A stretch of 64,000 bases of DNA from Pseudomonas japonica (GTDB taxonomy: Bacteria; Pseudomonadota; Gammaproteobacteria; Pseudomonadales; Pseudomonadaceae): the NCBI RefSeq assembly GCF_900188455.1, contig NZ_FZOL01000016.1, positions 109,573-173,572 of the forward strand, read 5' to 3'. Positions within the stretch are counted from its first letter, which is position 1. Every line of letters starts with the position of its first letter. The notes beneath the pieces were generated by a model that searched no databases, was not told the origin of the DNA, and saw only the letters and a program-made list of their open reading frames with translations. The translations under genes were made by a program, and so were the position numbers. Of this stretch, positions 8,607 to 16,272 are shown one piece after another.

Positions 8607-10435
8607 GTGCGCCCGGCATGGGCGCCATCCTAGGGGTGAAAGTCCCCTCGTGAGCTGGCCACAGTGAGCGAAGCGCAACTGCAGGAGGGCGACCGACTGT
8701 GGGGAGGAAGCGTGGAGCATAAACCTCGAGCCGAGGTACACGAATCGCATTCGAGGCGGATCCGGTCAGGGCGAGCAGCCAATGTCCTGCGAAGCCGTTG
8801 TGGCCTAGAGGCCGGATACGTAAATGCGGCGGTTGTGAGGTGAAGGATGGTGTTCTTACCCGGGGAGATCTCGCCTCATGTCTGAAAGGACGACGGTGTG
8901 AACCGGAGCGAGAAGTCAGCAGAGGCCATAGTAGCCACGAGGTTGTGGTGAAGGGCCGAACGAGAAGGAAAGTGGTTCGACATGACGATACAACAGGCCC
9001 CGCAACAGATGTCCGGTGAGCCGGAGCGGGAGGCAATGGCGAAGGGTGAATCCCCAAGCCACGCCTCCAGCGTTGAAGCCAGTTGTCCGCGTCCTGACCC
9101 GAGCCCTACAGGTCCGAGGCTGCTGGAAGCAGCGCTCGACAGAGGAAATCTACTGCTTGCCCTCAAGCAGGTGCGGTCGAACAAAGGTGTTGCCGGTGTA
9201 GACGGTCTGACGATCGACGAGACAGTGCAGCACCTGAAAACGACGTGGCCAGCAATACGAGCCCAGCTTCTGGCGGGTGACTATCGGCCGGCGCCTGTGC
9301 GCAGGGTGCTTATTCCCAAACCTGGCGGAGGCGAGCGCAAGCTCGGCATTCCTACGGTCACGGACAGACTCATCCAACAAGCGTTGTTGCAGGTACTCCA
9401 GCCATTGCTGGATCCCGGTTTCAGCGATCACAGCTATGGATTTCGCCCCGGACGCAGCGCCCAGCAAGCGGTTCTAGCAGCGCAGCAGCATATCCACTCG
9501 GGGCGTCAGGTCGTGGTAGATGTCGATCTGGAGCAATTCTTCGACTGTGTGAACCACGACCTGCTGATCGCCCGGCTGGGCAAGAAGGTGAGTGATCGGC
9601 GCGTCCTGCGTTTGATCAGGGCCTACTTGAACTGCGGGGCACTGATCGGGCAGGACATAGTCGTCAGCAGGCAGGGGACACCGCAAGGTGGCCCGCTTTC
9701 ACCTTTGCTGGCGAATGTGGTGTTGGATGAGGTGGACAAGGCACTTGAGAAACGAGGTCACTGTTTTGTCAGATACGCAGACGACTGCAACGTTTACGTT
9801 CGCAGCCCCAAAGCCGGCCAGCGGGTGATGGCAGTGCTCCGACGCCTCTACAGCCGTCTTGGGTTGCGCGTGAACGAAAGCAAGAGTGCGGTCGCCAGCG
9901 CATTTGGCCGGAAATTTCTCGGGTATGGCTTCTGGCTCACTCCTGACGGAAAGATACGGAGATGGGTCGCAAGCAAGGCCATACAGGCCTTCAAACAACG
10001 AATCCGGAAACTGACAGCGCGTAATAGCGGACGGAGTCTGGAGCAGGTGATCGAAGGACTGAGGCCTTATCTACGGGGTTGGAAAGCGTACTTCTGCCTG
10101 TCGCAAACCACAGCGATGTGGAAGCGACTGGATGGCTGGATACGCCGACGACTCAGGGCCTTGCAACTCAAGCAGTGGAGAACCGGCAAAACTACCTACC
10201 GCGAATTGCGCAAGCTAGGGGCGCCCCCTGAGCGCGCGGCACAAATCGCGGCTGATAGCCACCGTATCTGGCACAACAGTGCTGGTTTCATTCATGGAGT
10301 CTTTACGGTGGCATGGTTTGACCGGTTGGGGCTTCCCAGGCTCTGTTGATCTGGAGTTCTCGAACCGCCCGGTGCGGACCCGCATGCCGGGTGGTGTGGC
10401 AGGGGCGCGGCCAGATGGTCGCCCCCTATGCCGAT
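8607..10435 (+). mobile_element. group IIC (bacterial class C) self-splicing intron
   Basis: The 5' end is GTGCGCCCGGCATGGGCGC, followed by the conserved GGGGTGAAAGTCCCC segment and the ACCCGGGGAGATCT block at about 8858-8872, all resembling the well-known Oceanobacillus group IIC intron. Near the 3' end, domain V begins GAACCGCCCGGTGCGG (about 10371) and ends GGGTGGTGTGG (about 10400). Domain VI then runs to CCGAT at 10435. The boundaries are supported independently: the intact opposite arm of the host repeat reads straight across the joint (GGTCCATT then TTGTCTT). Length is 1,829 bases, and it encodes its own RT/maturase. Confidence 0.93.
8982..10349 (+). CDS. ltrA: group II intron-encoded reverse transcriptase/maturase
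   Basis: A 455-aa intron-encoded protein. It helps the intron RNA fold and splice, then copies it by target-primed reverse transcription. Reverse transcriptase motifs are in order: LIPKPGGGERKLGIP, SYGFRPGRSAQQAV, DVDLEQFFDCVNH, GTPQGGPLSPLLANVVLDE and the catalytic YADD (265-268). A maturase (GIIM) domain follows, with LRPYLRGWKAYF. The protein ends near residue 455 with FDRLGLPRL and has no HNH endonuclease domain, as expected for class C introns that insert at hairpins. The frame is intact, so the intron may be active. The ATG is inside domain IV of the intron, and the stop is 86 bases before the intron end. Confidence 0.95.
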   Translation: MTIQQAPQQMSGEPEREAMAKGESPSHASSVEASCPRPDPSPTGPRLLEAALDRGNLLLALKQVRSNKGVAGVDGLTIDETVQHLKTTWPAIRAQLLAGDYRPAPVRRVLIPKPGGGERKLGIPTVTDRLIQQALLQVLQPLLDPGFSDHSYGFRPGRSAQQAVLAAQQHIHSGRQVVVDVDLEQFFDCVNHDLLIARLGKKVSDRRVLRLIRAYLNCGALIGQDIVVSRQGTPQGGPLSPLLANVVLDEVDKALEKRGHCFVRYADDCNVYVRSPKAGQRVMAVLRRLYSRLGLRVNESKSAVASAFGRKFLGYGFWLTPDGKIRRWVASKAIQAFKQRIRKLTARNSGRSLEQVIEGLRPYLRGWKAYFCLSQTTAMWKRLDGWIRRRLRALQLKQWRTGKTTYRELRKLGAPPERAAQIAADSHRIWHNSAGFIHGVFTVAWFDRLGLPRLC

Positions 10436-11095
10436 TTGTCTTGGCAAAAATGGACGAAAACCGCTTGCTCCTGCATCCGGCCCTACGCTGCGCTCCGGGT
10501 CCCCTCACTCCGGCGCCTGCCAGGGCTCCGCGGCCTACGACTTGCTACGCAAGTCTTCACCTCGCGTCTTCGGCTACGCCGAAGGTGCTGCGCACAGCCC
10601 CGGCAGACACCTCCGTTCGGCCTCCTGACGTCGCGAGTTACGGGTGGCGACACGACGAACTCATCTTCGAAAACAACATCGGCATCGGTAATCCGATACA
10701 CGCCATCTGCTTTCGCTCTTGCTCTTGCTCTGCGTGCGCGTACGTTCAGACGCAGCCAATTGCGACTTCAGCCGGCCGAGTGGAGGTGTCTGGAGGGGGC
10801 AGGTGCGTAGCACCCTTCGGCGTGAGCCGAAGACGCGAGGTGAAGACTTGCGCAGCAAGTCGTAGGCCGCGGAGCCCCCGCAAGGCACCGGAAGGAGGGG
10901 ACCCGAAGCGAAGCGTAGGGCCGGCTGTGGGAGCGGGCGGTTTTCGTCCATTTTGCTAAGACAAAATGGACCCGCCGTAGAGGCGGAAGGGGCCGGTGGC
11001 GTCACCGCCCGCAATGGATAAGCTCGCGACAGCGCCACCCGCCACTCGACCCCCTGCAACCCCGAAATTCCGTGCTCGATATTCTTGACGAATGC

Positions 11096-11281
11096 TCAGT
11101 GCGCGTTGGCGTGGCGACGCCCCGGGCGCCGATGGACCGGCGCCGCGGCCTTGGCCTGCGGGTGTGGATCCTGGTGGTGCAGATGATGGCGGCGGGCAAT
11201 GCGCAGCACGCCCCACAGCATGGCGGCGGCCACGCTCAGCCAGGCTGCGATCAGCATGAAGATAGCCATGGTCAGGCTCAT
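11096..11281 (-). CDS. small single-helix membrane protein with His-rich tail
   Basis: A 61-aa protein. One transmembrane helix (about residues 4-27, MAIFMLIAAWLSVAAAMLWGVL) is followed by a basic His-rich cytoplasmic-type tail (RRHHLHHQDPH...), with Arg and His at the C-terminus. The ATG at 11281 has AAGGAGG 5-6 bases upstream, a near-perfect ribosome site, so the frame is very likely translated. The histidines could bind metal, but there is no further evidence. It sits just outside the inverted-repeat element. Confidence 0.65.
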   Translation of the reverse strand: MSLTMAIFMLIAAWLSVAAAMLWGVLRIARRHHLHHQDPHPQAKAAAPVHRRPGRRHANAH

Positions 11282-11492
11282 GAGTGCCTCCTTCTTCAGT
11301 ACAGGCGGGACCTGTAACTCAGACACCCCTTCAGTCTATATGCTCGTTCATTTCAAGGTATTGACCGATGGTCCAGCGCTCAGAACGCTTTGTTCCAAGC
11401 CTGCGGCGGGCTATACCGATGCCGTCCGTCGGCCTATGATCGCCGCTCGAGGCCGGGCGCTGTCTGCCTGGCAACCGTTCAAGCGAGGACCC

Positions 11493-12152
11493 ATGCCGAT
11501 CCTTTGTGCAACACCGCGCCGCCTGCTGCTGGCCTGCCTCCTGGCCGCCAGCCTGGGCGGTTGCGCCAGCCAGCCGCCGGCCGAACTCAAGCAACTGCCG
11601 CAACGTGTCGAACTCAGCGCGGTGCCGTTCTTCCGCGGCAATGCCAACCAGAGCGCGCCGATGGCACTGGCGGCGATTCTCTCGCAGCAGGGCGTGCGCA
11701 TCACCCCAGGGCTGCTGAACCTGCCGACGCAACCGGAAAAGCTCGCGGACGCGGTGCAGCTTTCGGCACGCCAGTACGGCATGGTGGTGTATCCGCTGGA
11801 CGGCAGCCTGCCGGCCCTGCTCGGCCAGGTGGCCGCGGGGTATCCGGTACTGCTGCGCTATCAGGAAGGCTCGGCGTTCTGGAGCGAGCCACGCTATGCC
11901 CTGCTGGTCGGCTACGACCGCTACAAGCAACGGGTGCTGCTGCGCGCCGGCAACAGTCGGCGGATGCTGATGGACTTCGACTCGTTCGAATCGGCGTGGA
12001 AGAAGGAAGGCGCATGGGCGGTGCTGGTCCAGCAACCGAAGCAGCTGCCGGCCCGGGTGGACCGCCAGCGCTGGCTCAAGGCGGCCAATGATCTGGCCCA
12101 GGCGGGCCAGGAACAGGCCGCGCGGCAGGCCGTCGACGCCATCGGGCGCTGA
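11493..12152 (+). CDS. C39-peptidase-like lipoprotein lacking catalytic residues
   Basis: A 219-aa predicted lipoprotein with signal residues 11-23 and Cys24 in LGGCAS. The body resembles the papain-like C39 (double-glycine) peptidase fold: VPFFRGNANQSAPMALAAIL at 44-63 corresponds to the family's catalytic-Cys block, and SEPRYALLVGYD at 131-142 to the His block. In active members these read QCGP and HYAVVVGYD. Here the Cys is Ser54 and the His is Arg134; D142 is retained. A C-terminal helical TPR-like tail (about 185-219) follows. Probably a non-catalytic envelope protein. The ATG at 11493 has GCGAGGA just upstream; the frame extends upstream without a good start. Confidence 0.75.
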   Translation: MPILCATPRRLLLACLLAASLGGCASQPPAELKQLPQRVELSAVPFFRGNANQSAPMALAAILSQQGVRITPGLLNLPTQPEKLADAVQLSARQYGMVVYPLDGSLPALLGQVAAGYPVLLRYQEGSAFWSEPRYALLVGYDRYKQRVLLRAGNSRRMLMDFDSFESAWKKEGAWAVLVQQPKQLPARVDRQRWLKAANDLAQAGQEQAARQAVDAIGR

Positions 12153-12166
12153 CGGCCTGGTGGTGC

Positions 12167-13450
12167 TTACACGCCCAGGCGGTCGCGCAGCGAGTAGTAC
12201 CAGGCGCCGATGGCGCTGAACGGTACGCGGAGCATGTGGCCGCCCGGGAACGGGTAGTGCGGCAGGTCGGCGAAGGCGTCGAAGCGCTCGGCCTGGCCGC
12301 GCAGGGCCTCGGCCAGGACCTTGCCGGCCAGGTGCGTGTAGGTCACGCCGTGGCCGCTGCAGCCCTGGGAGTAATAGATGTTGTCGCCGATCCGGCCGAC
12401 CTGCGGCAGGCGCGACAGGGTCAGCAGGAAGTTGCCGGTCCAGGCGAAGTCGATCTTCACGTTCTTCAGTTGCGGGAAGGCCTTGAGCATCTTCGGACGG
12501 ATGATCGCTTCGATGTTCGCCGGGTCACGGGCACCGTAGACCACGCCGCCGCCGAAGATCAGGCGCTTGTCGCTGGTCAGGCGGTAGTAGTCGAGCAGGT
12601 AGTTGCAGTCCTCGACGCAGTAGTCCTGCGGCAGCAGGGTGCGGGCCAGCTCTTCGCTCAGCGGCTCGGTGGTGATCACCTGGGTGCCGCAAGGCATCGA
12701 CTTGGCCGCCAGCTCGGGCACCAGGCCGCCCAGGTAGGCGTTGCCGGCGACGATGATGAATTTGGCCCGCACGCGACCGTTCGGGGTGTGCACCACTGGG
12801 TTGGCGCCGCGCTCGATGCGCACCGCCGGGGACTGTTCGTAGATCTTGCCACCCAGGGATTCCACCGCGGCGGCTTCGCCCAGGGCCAGGTTCAGCGGGT
12901 GGATATGGCCGCCGCTCATGTCCAGCATGCCGCCGACATAGTTGTCGCAGGCCACCACTTCACGGATGCGGTTCTTGTCCATCAGTTCCAGCTGGGTGTG
13001 GCCGAAGCGCTCCCACAGGCGCTTCTGCGATTCCAGGTGGCCCATCTGTTTGCTGGTGATGGCCGCGAACACGCCGCCGTCCTTGAGGTCGCACTGGATG
13101 TTGTACTTGGCCACGCGCTCGCGAATGATGCGTCCGCCTTCGAAGGCCATCTGGCCCAGCAGTTGCGCCTGGCGCGGGCTGACGGTGCGTTCGATGACGT
13201 CGATGTCGCGGCTGTAGCTGTTGACGATCTGGCCACCGTTGCGACCCGAAGCACCGAAGCCGACCCGGGCGGCTTCCAGCACGGTCACGCTGAAGCCGTT
13301 CTCGAGCAGGAACAGGGCACTGGACAGGCCGGTGTAGCCGGCACCGATGACGCAGACGTCGGTCTGCACTTCTTCCTGCAGGGCGGGGCGCGGTGGCACC
13401 GGATTGGCCGAGGCAGCGTAGTACGATTGTGGGTAGGCGATGGTGGCCAT
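12167..13450 (-). CDS. puuB: gamma-glutamylputrescine oxidoreductase-like FAD enzyme (PuuB family)
   Basis: A 427-aa FAD-dependent amine oxidase of the DadA/PuuB family. In polyamine catabolism PuuB oxidises gamma-glutamylputrescine to gamma-glutamyl-aminobutyraldehyde and H2O2. The FAD-binding GxGxxG is at 36-41 (CVIGAGYTGLSSALF). GFGASGRNGGQIV is the typical second flavin motif. The C-terminal WTGNFLLTLSRLPQVGRI and YSQGCSGHGVTYTHLAGKV blocks also fit. Length matches E. coli PuuB. The start is the ATG at 13450; the open frame runs further upstream into AT-rich sequence. Other puu genes are not nearby, so the exact amine substrate is inferred. Expression may be solitary. Confidence 0.85.
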   Translation of the reverse strand: MATIAYPQSYYAASANPVPPRPALQEEVQTDVCVIGAGYTGLSSALFLLENGFSVTVLEAARVGFGASGRNGGQIVNSYSRDIDVIERTVSPRQAQLLGQMAFEGGRIIRERVAKYNIQCDLKDGGVFAAITSKQMGHLESQKRLWERFGHTQLELMDKNRIREVVACDNYVGGMLDMSGGHIHPLNLALGEAAAVESLGGKIYEQSPAVRIERGANPVVHTPNGRVRAKFIIVAGNAYLGGLVPELAAKSMPCGTQVITTEPLSEELARTLLPQDYCVEDCNYLLDYYRLTSDKRLIFGGGVVYGARDPANIEAIIRPKMLKAFPQLKNVKIDFAWTGNFLLTLSRLPQVGRIGDNIYYSQGCSGHGVTYTHLAGKVLAEALRGQAERFDAFADLPHYPFPGGHMLRVPFSAIGAWYYSLRDRLGV

Positions 13451-13622
13451 GCGCGGTGAACCTCTAATCTGTGACTTTGTAGTTGTGTGTTTTGTATTTT
13501 TTACGAATGCGCCAATCCTATCAATAATAATAAACACCCGCCAGCGGCCTGACAGAAATCGGACGAAAGCCGGGGAGGGGGGCAAAAATTTTTATTATTC
13601 AGTGATTTAGCTGAAAAATCAG

Positions 13623-13650
13623 TTGACACACTTTGTCGAATGCGTAGAAT
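13623..13650 (+). promoter_or_regulatory. promoter of tRNA-Val copy 1
   Basis: A -35 TTGACA (13623-13628), a 16-base spacer and a -10 TAGAAT (13645-13650), followed by a GC-rich discriminator typical of stringently controlled stable-RNA promoters. The same arrangement precedes copy 2. Confidence 0.85.
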
Positions 13651-13663
13651 GCCGCCTCACAGC

Positions 13664-13740
13664 AGGCACATAGCTCAGTTGGTTAGAGCACCACCTTGAC
13701 ATGGTGGGGGTCGTTGGTTCGAGTCCAATTGTGCCTACCA
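13664..13740 (+). tRNA. tRNA-Val (GAC), copy 1
   Basis: A 77-base cloverleaf. The 7-bp acceptor stem is 13664-13670 with 13730-13736, the anticodon stem is CCACC/GGTGG, the loop is TTGACAT with anticodon GAC at 13698-13700, and the T-loop is GGTTCGAGTCC. The CCA is encoded. The sequence is identical to the copy at 17074-17150. Confidence 0.98.
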
Positions 13741-13770
13741 AACAAAGTCCCGGGTTGCCGGGCACGAAAA

Positions 13771-13797
13771 GGGCGATCCGAGAGGATCGCCCTTTTT
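13771..13797 (+). terminator. terminator of tRNA-Val copy 1
   Basis: A 9-bp stem (13771-13779 with 13784-13792), a GAGA loop and TTTTT. The stem arms equal those of the terminator after copy 2. Confidence 0.93.
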
Positions 13798-14066
13798 GCT
13801 TTTGCATTTCCCGCCTGCGCAAAGCTGTTTTCGGCCTTGTCGGTCATCGGGTCGCGAGCGCCGCGCGTACTTCGACGTATCGCCTGTATCCCTGTGTATC
13901 TGGCTGCAGGCTTCGCGCATTTCGCTTACAAACGCTCCTTCTCCCGGATACGCCCCGGATACATGCCACGGGTCAAATGAGCCTGCCTGAACGCAGCGGC
14001 CCACGGGCCCCGTTCCCTGGCTCTTTCGCCCCTGGGGCGCCTCGCACAGAAATCCGGAGAAGCACC
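13798..14066. other. non-coding gap upstream of the bufferin precursor
   Basis: Together with the terminator, about 326 bases without a gene. No convincing sigma-70 promoter, riboswitch or tRNA fragment is visible. The tRNA terminator isolates it from upstream transcription, so the promoter of the buf operon must lie here. Confidence 0.5.
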
Positions 14067-14525
14067 ATGTCTCGTACCCAGTTCCCCAGCAAGACCCGTC
14101 TCGGCCTGCTCGGCATCGCCCTGGTCGGTGGTATCAACATGACGTCCGCTGCCTTTGCCGTGGAAGCACTGCCCCAAGGCTACCAGCTCGCCTCGGCGGA
14201 AAAGGCCGGGGAGGGCAAGTGTGGCGAAGGCAAGTGTGGTGCCGGCGGGGCCAAGGCCACCCAGGCCGAAGGCAAGTGCGGTGAGGGCAAGTGCGGCGAC
14301 GCCTCCTTCGCCCGTACCGACGCCGACCACGATGGCCGTGTTTCCCGGGCCGAACTGCTGGCGGTAGCGCCCAAGGCGAATGCCGAGTTCGACGCCATCG
14401 ACGCCAATCACGACGGCTTTCTCTCCGAGGGCGAGGTCTACCAGTTCCGCAAGCATCAGTTCGACGCCAACGGCAAGCCGTTCCCGAGCGACCTGTACAG
14501 CAAGCTGAGTCAGGCCAGGAACTGA
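14067..14525 (+). CDS. bufferin/HvfA-type precursor protein fused to two EF-hands
   Basis: A 152-aa exported protein. Residues 1-31 are a signal peptide (cleavage after AFA). Four EGKCG motifs follow at 49-53, 54-58, 68-72 and 73-77. In the Hvf/bufferin families, the Cys of EGKCG is converted by a DUF692 (MNIO) enzyme to a copper-binding heterocycle. Two canonical 12-residue EF-hand loops come next: D85-E96 (DADHDGRVSRAE) and D112-E123 (DANHDGFLSEGE), so the mature protein should also bind Ca2+. The ATG at 14067 has GGAGA upstream. Enzyme and partner genes follow at 64 bases and as an overlap. A periplasmic copper-sequestering role is inferred from the family. The EF-hand fusion is the unusual feature. 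Confidence 0.85.
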   Translation: MSRTQFPSKTRLGLLGIALVGGINMTSAAFAVEALPQGYQLASAEKAGEGKCGEGKCGAGGAKATQAEGKCGEGKCGDASFARTDADHDGRVSRAELLAVAPKANAEFDAIDANHDGFLSEGEVYQFRKHQFDANGKPFPSDLYSKLSQARN

Positions 14526-14589
14526 GCCGCGCCGATGTCCTCCCCGCGCCCTTGGCCGGGGAGGGACCCTGGTCCCAAGGAGAACAGCC

Positions 14590-15435
14590 ATGAGTGCTTC
14601 ACTTGCCTTGCAGGGGGCGGGGCTCGGCTTGCGCCGCTCGCTGCTCCCCGAATTGCTGGAGATGGACGTCGACGCGGTGGATTTTCTCGAATGCGCGCCG
14701 GACAACTGGATCGGCGTCGGCGGCGCCTACGGTGCGGACCTGGCCCGCCTGGCCGAGCGCTATCCGCTGGCCTGTCATGGCCTGTCGCTGTCCCTCGGCG
14801 GCCCCGGGCCGCTGGACCATGATTTCCTGCGGCGCATCGGCGCTTTTCTCGAGCGCTACCAGGTGCCGCTGTTCAGCGAACACCTGAGCTATTGCTCCGA
14901 TGACGGTCATCTCTACGACCTGATTCCCATGCCTTTCACCGACGAAGGCGTGCGCCATGTCGCCGGGCGCATCCGTGAGGTGCAGGAGGCCCTGGGCCGG
15001 CGCATCGCCGTGGAAAACATCTCCTATTACGCGGCGCCCTACCAGGCGCTGAGCGAGATCGACTTCCTCTGCGCGGTCCTCGACGAGGCGGACTGCGATC
15101 TGCTGCTGGACGTCAACAACCTGGTGGTCAATGCCTGCAACCACGGTTATGACGCGGCGGCGTTTTTGGCTCGCGTACCGCCCGGGCGGGTGGCCTGCCT
15201 GCATGTGGCCGGTCATTACGACGAAGCGCCGGACCTGAAGATCGATACCCACGGCGCCTCGGTGAGCGACCAGGTCTGGCACCTGCTGGCCAGCGTCTAT
15301 CGGCATGTGGGCGCGGTGCCCACCCTGCTGGAACGAGACTTCAATTTCCCGCCACTCGCCGGGCTGCTCGGCGAAGTGCAGTGCATTCGCGATCTGCAAA
15401 CCGCCGCCCGAGTGCTGGAGGCGCGCCATGACTGA
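14590..15435 (+). CDS. bufB: DUF692 multinuclear non-heme iron oxidative enzyme (BufB/HvfB-like)
   Basis: A 281-aa TIM-barrel enzyme of the MNIO (DUF692) family, which uses iron and O2 to modify cysteines of a ribosomal peptide precursor. Family blocks in order: CHGLSLSLGG (62-71, H63), SEHLSY (96-101, H98), VENISYY (141-147), LLLDVNNLVVNACNHG (171-186, D174, N177, H185), CLHVAGH (203-209), DTHGASVSDQVWHL (219-232) and LLERDFNFP (246-254, E248). All expected metal-binding His/Asp/Glu residues are present, so it looks active. AAGGAG lies 7 bases before the ATG. The upstream precursor with EGKCG motifs is its probable substrate, and the stop overlaps the next gene by 8 bases. Confidence 0.92.
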   Translation: MSASLALQGAGLGLRRSLLPELLEMDVDAVDFLECAPDNWIGVGGAYGADLARLAERYPLACHGLSLSLGGPGPLDHDFLRRIGAFLERYQVPLFSEHLSYCSDDGHLYDLIPMPFTDEGVRHVAGRIREVQEALGRRIAVENISYYAAPYQALSEIDFLCAVLDEADCDLLLDVNNLVVNACNHGYDAAAFLARVPPGRVACLHVAGHYDEAPDLKIDTHGASVSDQVWHLLASVYRHVGAVPTLLERDFNFPPLAGLLGEVQCIRDLQTAARVLEARHD

Positions 15436-16198
15436 GACCCTGCTCGAACAGCAGTTGCGCATGAGCCGTTTCATTCGCGATCCGCGCGCCAACGAGCCGC
15501 CGCCCGGTATCGAGGCGAGGCGGCTGGCGCTGTACCGGCAACTGTTTCTCGGCAATGTGCAGGCGCTGCTGGCCGGGAGTTTCCCGGTACTGCGTGCCAG
15601 CCTGGCGGATGAGCAGTGGCAGACGCTCAGCGAAGACTTCTACGCCCGCCACCGCTGCTATACGCCCCTGTTCAGCGAAGTGGCCGGCGAGTGGGTCGAC
15701 TATCTGGAACGCCGCGCGGACTTGCCTGGCTGGGTTGCCGAGCTGGCTCACTACGAATGGATCGAGACCGTGCTGTTGCTCAGTGACAGTAGCGAGCCAG
15801 CCCACGACCCGCAGGGTGACCTGCTGGACGGTGTGCCGCTGCTGTCCAGCCTCGCCGTGCCGCTCGCGTATGCCTGGCCGGTCAGCCACCTAGGCCCCGA
15901 TCAGGTTCCAGCGCAGGCGCCAGCCGAGCCGACGTTGTTGCTGGCGCGTCGCGCAGCGGACCTGCGCATTCATTTTTCGCGTCTTGCGCCAATGGCCCAT
16001 GCGCTGCTGGTGTCGCTGCGCGAGCGGCAACGCAGCGGGCGCGAACATCTTGCCGCGCTGGCTGAACTCGTCGGGGTCGAAGTGGCAGCCCTCGAGTCCC
16101 AGGGCATCGCCTTGCTGCTCAGCCTCAAGGCGCAAGGCGTGGTGCTTGGCACCCTGGTTGCCTGCGAAGGAGAAGAGCGGTCATCGGGACACGGCTAG
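15428..16198 (+). CDS. bufC: DUF2063 bufferin-maturation partner (BufC/HvfC-like)
   Basis: A 256-aa protein. The N-terminal DUF2063 domain (about 1-100) has the typical R-x-x-x-Y-R-x-x-x-x-x-N run (ARRLALYRQLFLGNVQALL) and FYARHRCYTPLF. In MNIO systems such partners recognise the precursor peptide and present it to the DUF692 enzyme. The C-terminal half is helical, with winged-helix-like segments typical of this family. The ATG overlaps the end of the DUF692 gene by 8 bases, so the two are translationally coupled. The terminator at 16231-16262 closes the operon. Confidence 0.88.
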   Translation: MTETLLEQQLRMSRFIRDPRANEPPPGIEARRLALYRQLFLGNVQALLAGSFPVLRASLADEQWQTLSEDFYARHRCYTPLFSEVAGEWVDYLERRADLPGWVAELAHYEWIETVLLLSDSSEPAHDPQGDLLDGVPLLSSLAVPLAYAWPVSHLGPDQVPAQAPAEPTLLLARRAADLRIHFSRLAPMAHALLVSLRERQRSGREHLAALAELVGVEVAALESQGIALLLSLKAQGVVLGTLVACEGEERSSGHG

Positions 16199-16230
16199 CG
16201 AGCCTGCATGGCGCCCCGACTGTCGTTCGC

Positions 16231-16262
16231 GCCCGCACGCCCTGACCGGTGTGCGGGCTTTT
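16231..16262 (+). terminator. terminator of the buf operon
   Basis: An 8-bp GC-rich stem (16231-16238 with 16251-16258), a 12-base loop and TTTT. It lies in the short gap before the convergent DoxX gene. Confidence 0.75.
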
Positions 16263-16272
16263 CAGGTTCTTC

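Larger units (their letters stand above)
8527..11043. repeat. large inverted-repeat element interrupted by a group II intron
   Basis: Two arms of about 285-290 bp face each other. The left arm is 8527-8606 plus 10436 to about 10640; the right arm is about 10752-11043, in reverse. They share long near-identical blocks, for example the segment from GTCGCGAGCTTATCCATTGC through the ACGGCGGGTCC hairpin, and the segment around CGGCCTACGACTTGC. The arms are separated by about 110 bases of unrelated sequence. Without the intron the element is about 690 bp. It has no credible coding capacity and no transposase. The arms would form a very long cruciform or RNA hairpin. It lies between the terC terminator and the small membrane protein gene at 11096. 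Confidence 0.85.

Noticed and set aside
10279..11059. Several overlapping open frames in the repeat element, including a recurring AYDLLRKSSPRVF peptide on both strands
   Set aside because: They derive from the two inverted arms and give the same peptide in opposite directions. None has a ribosome site or conserved domain.
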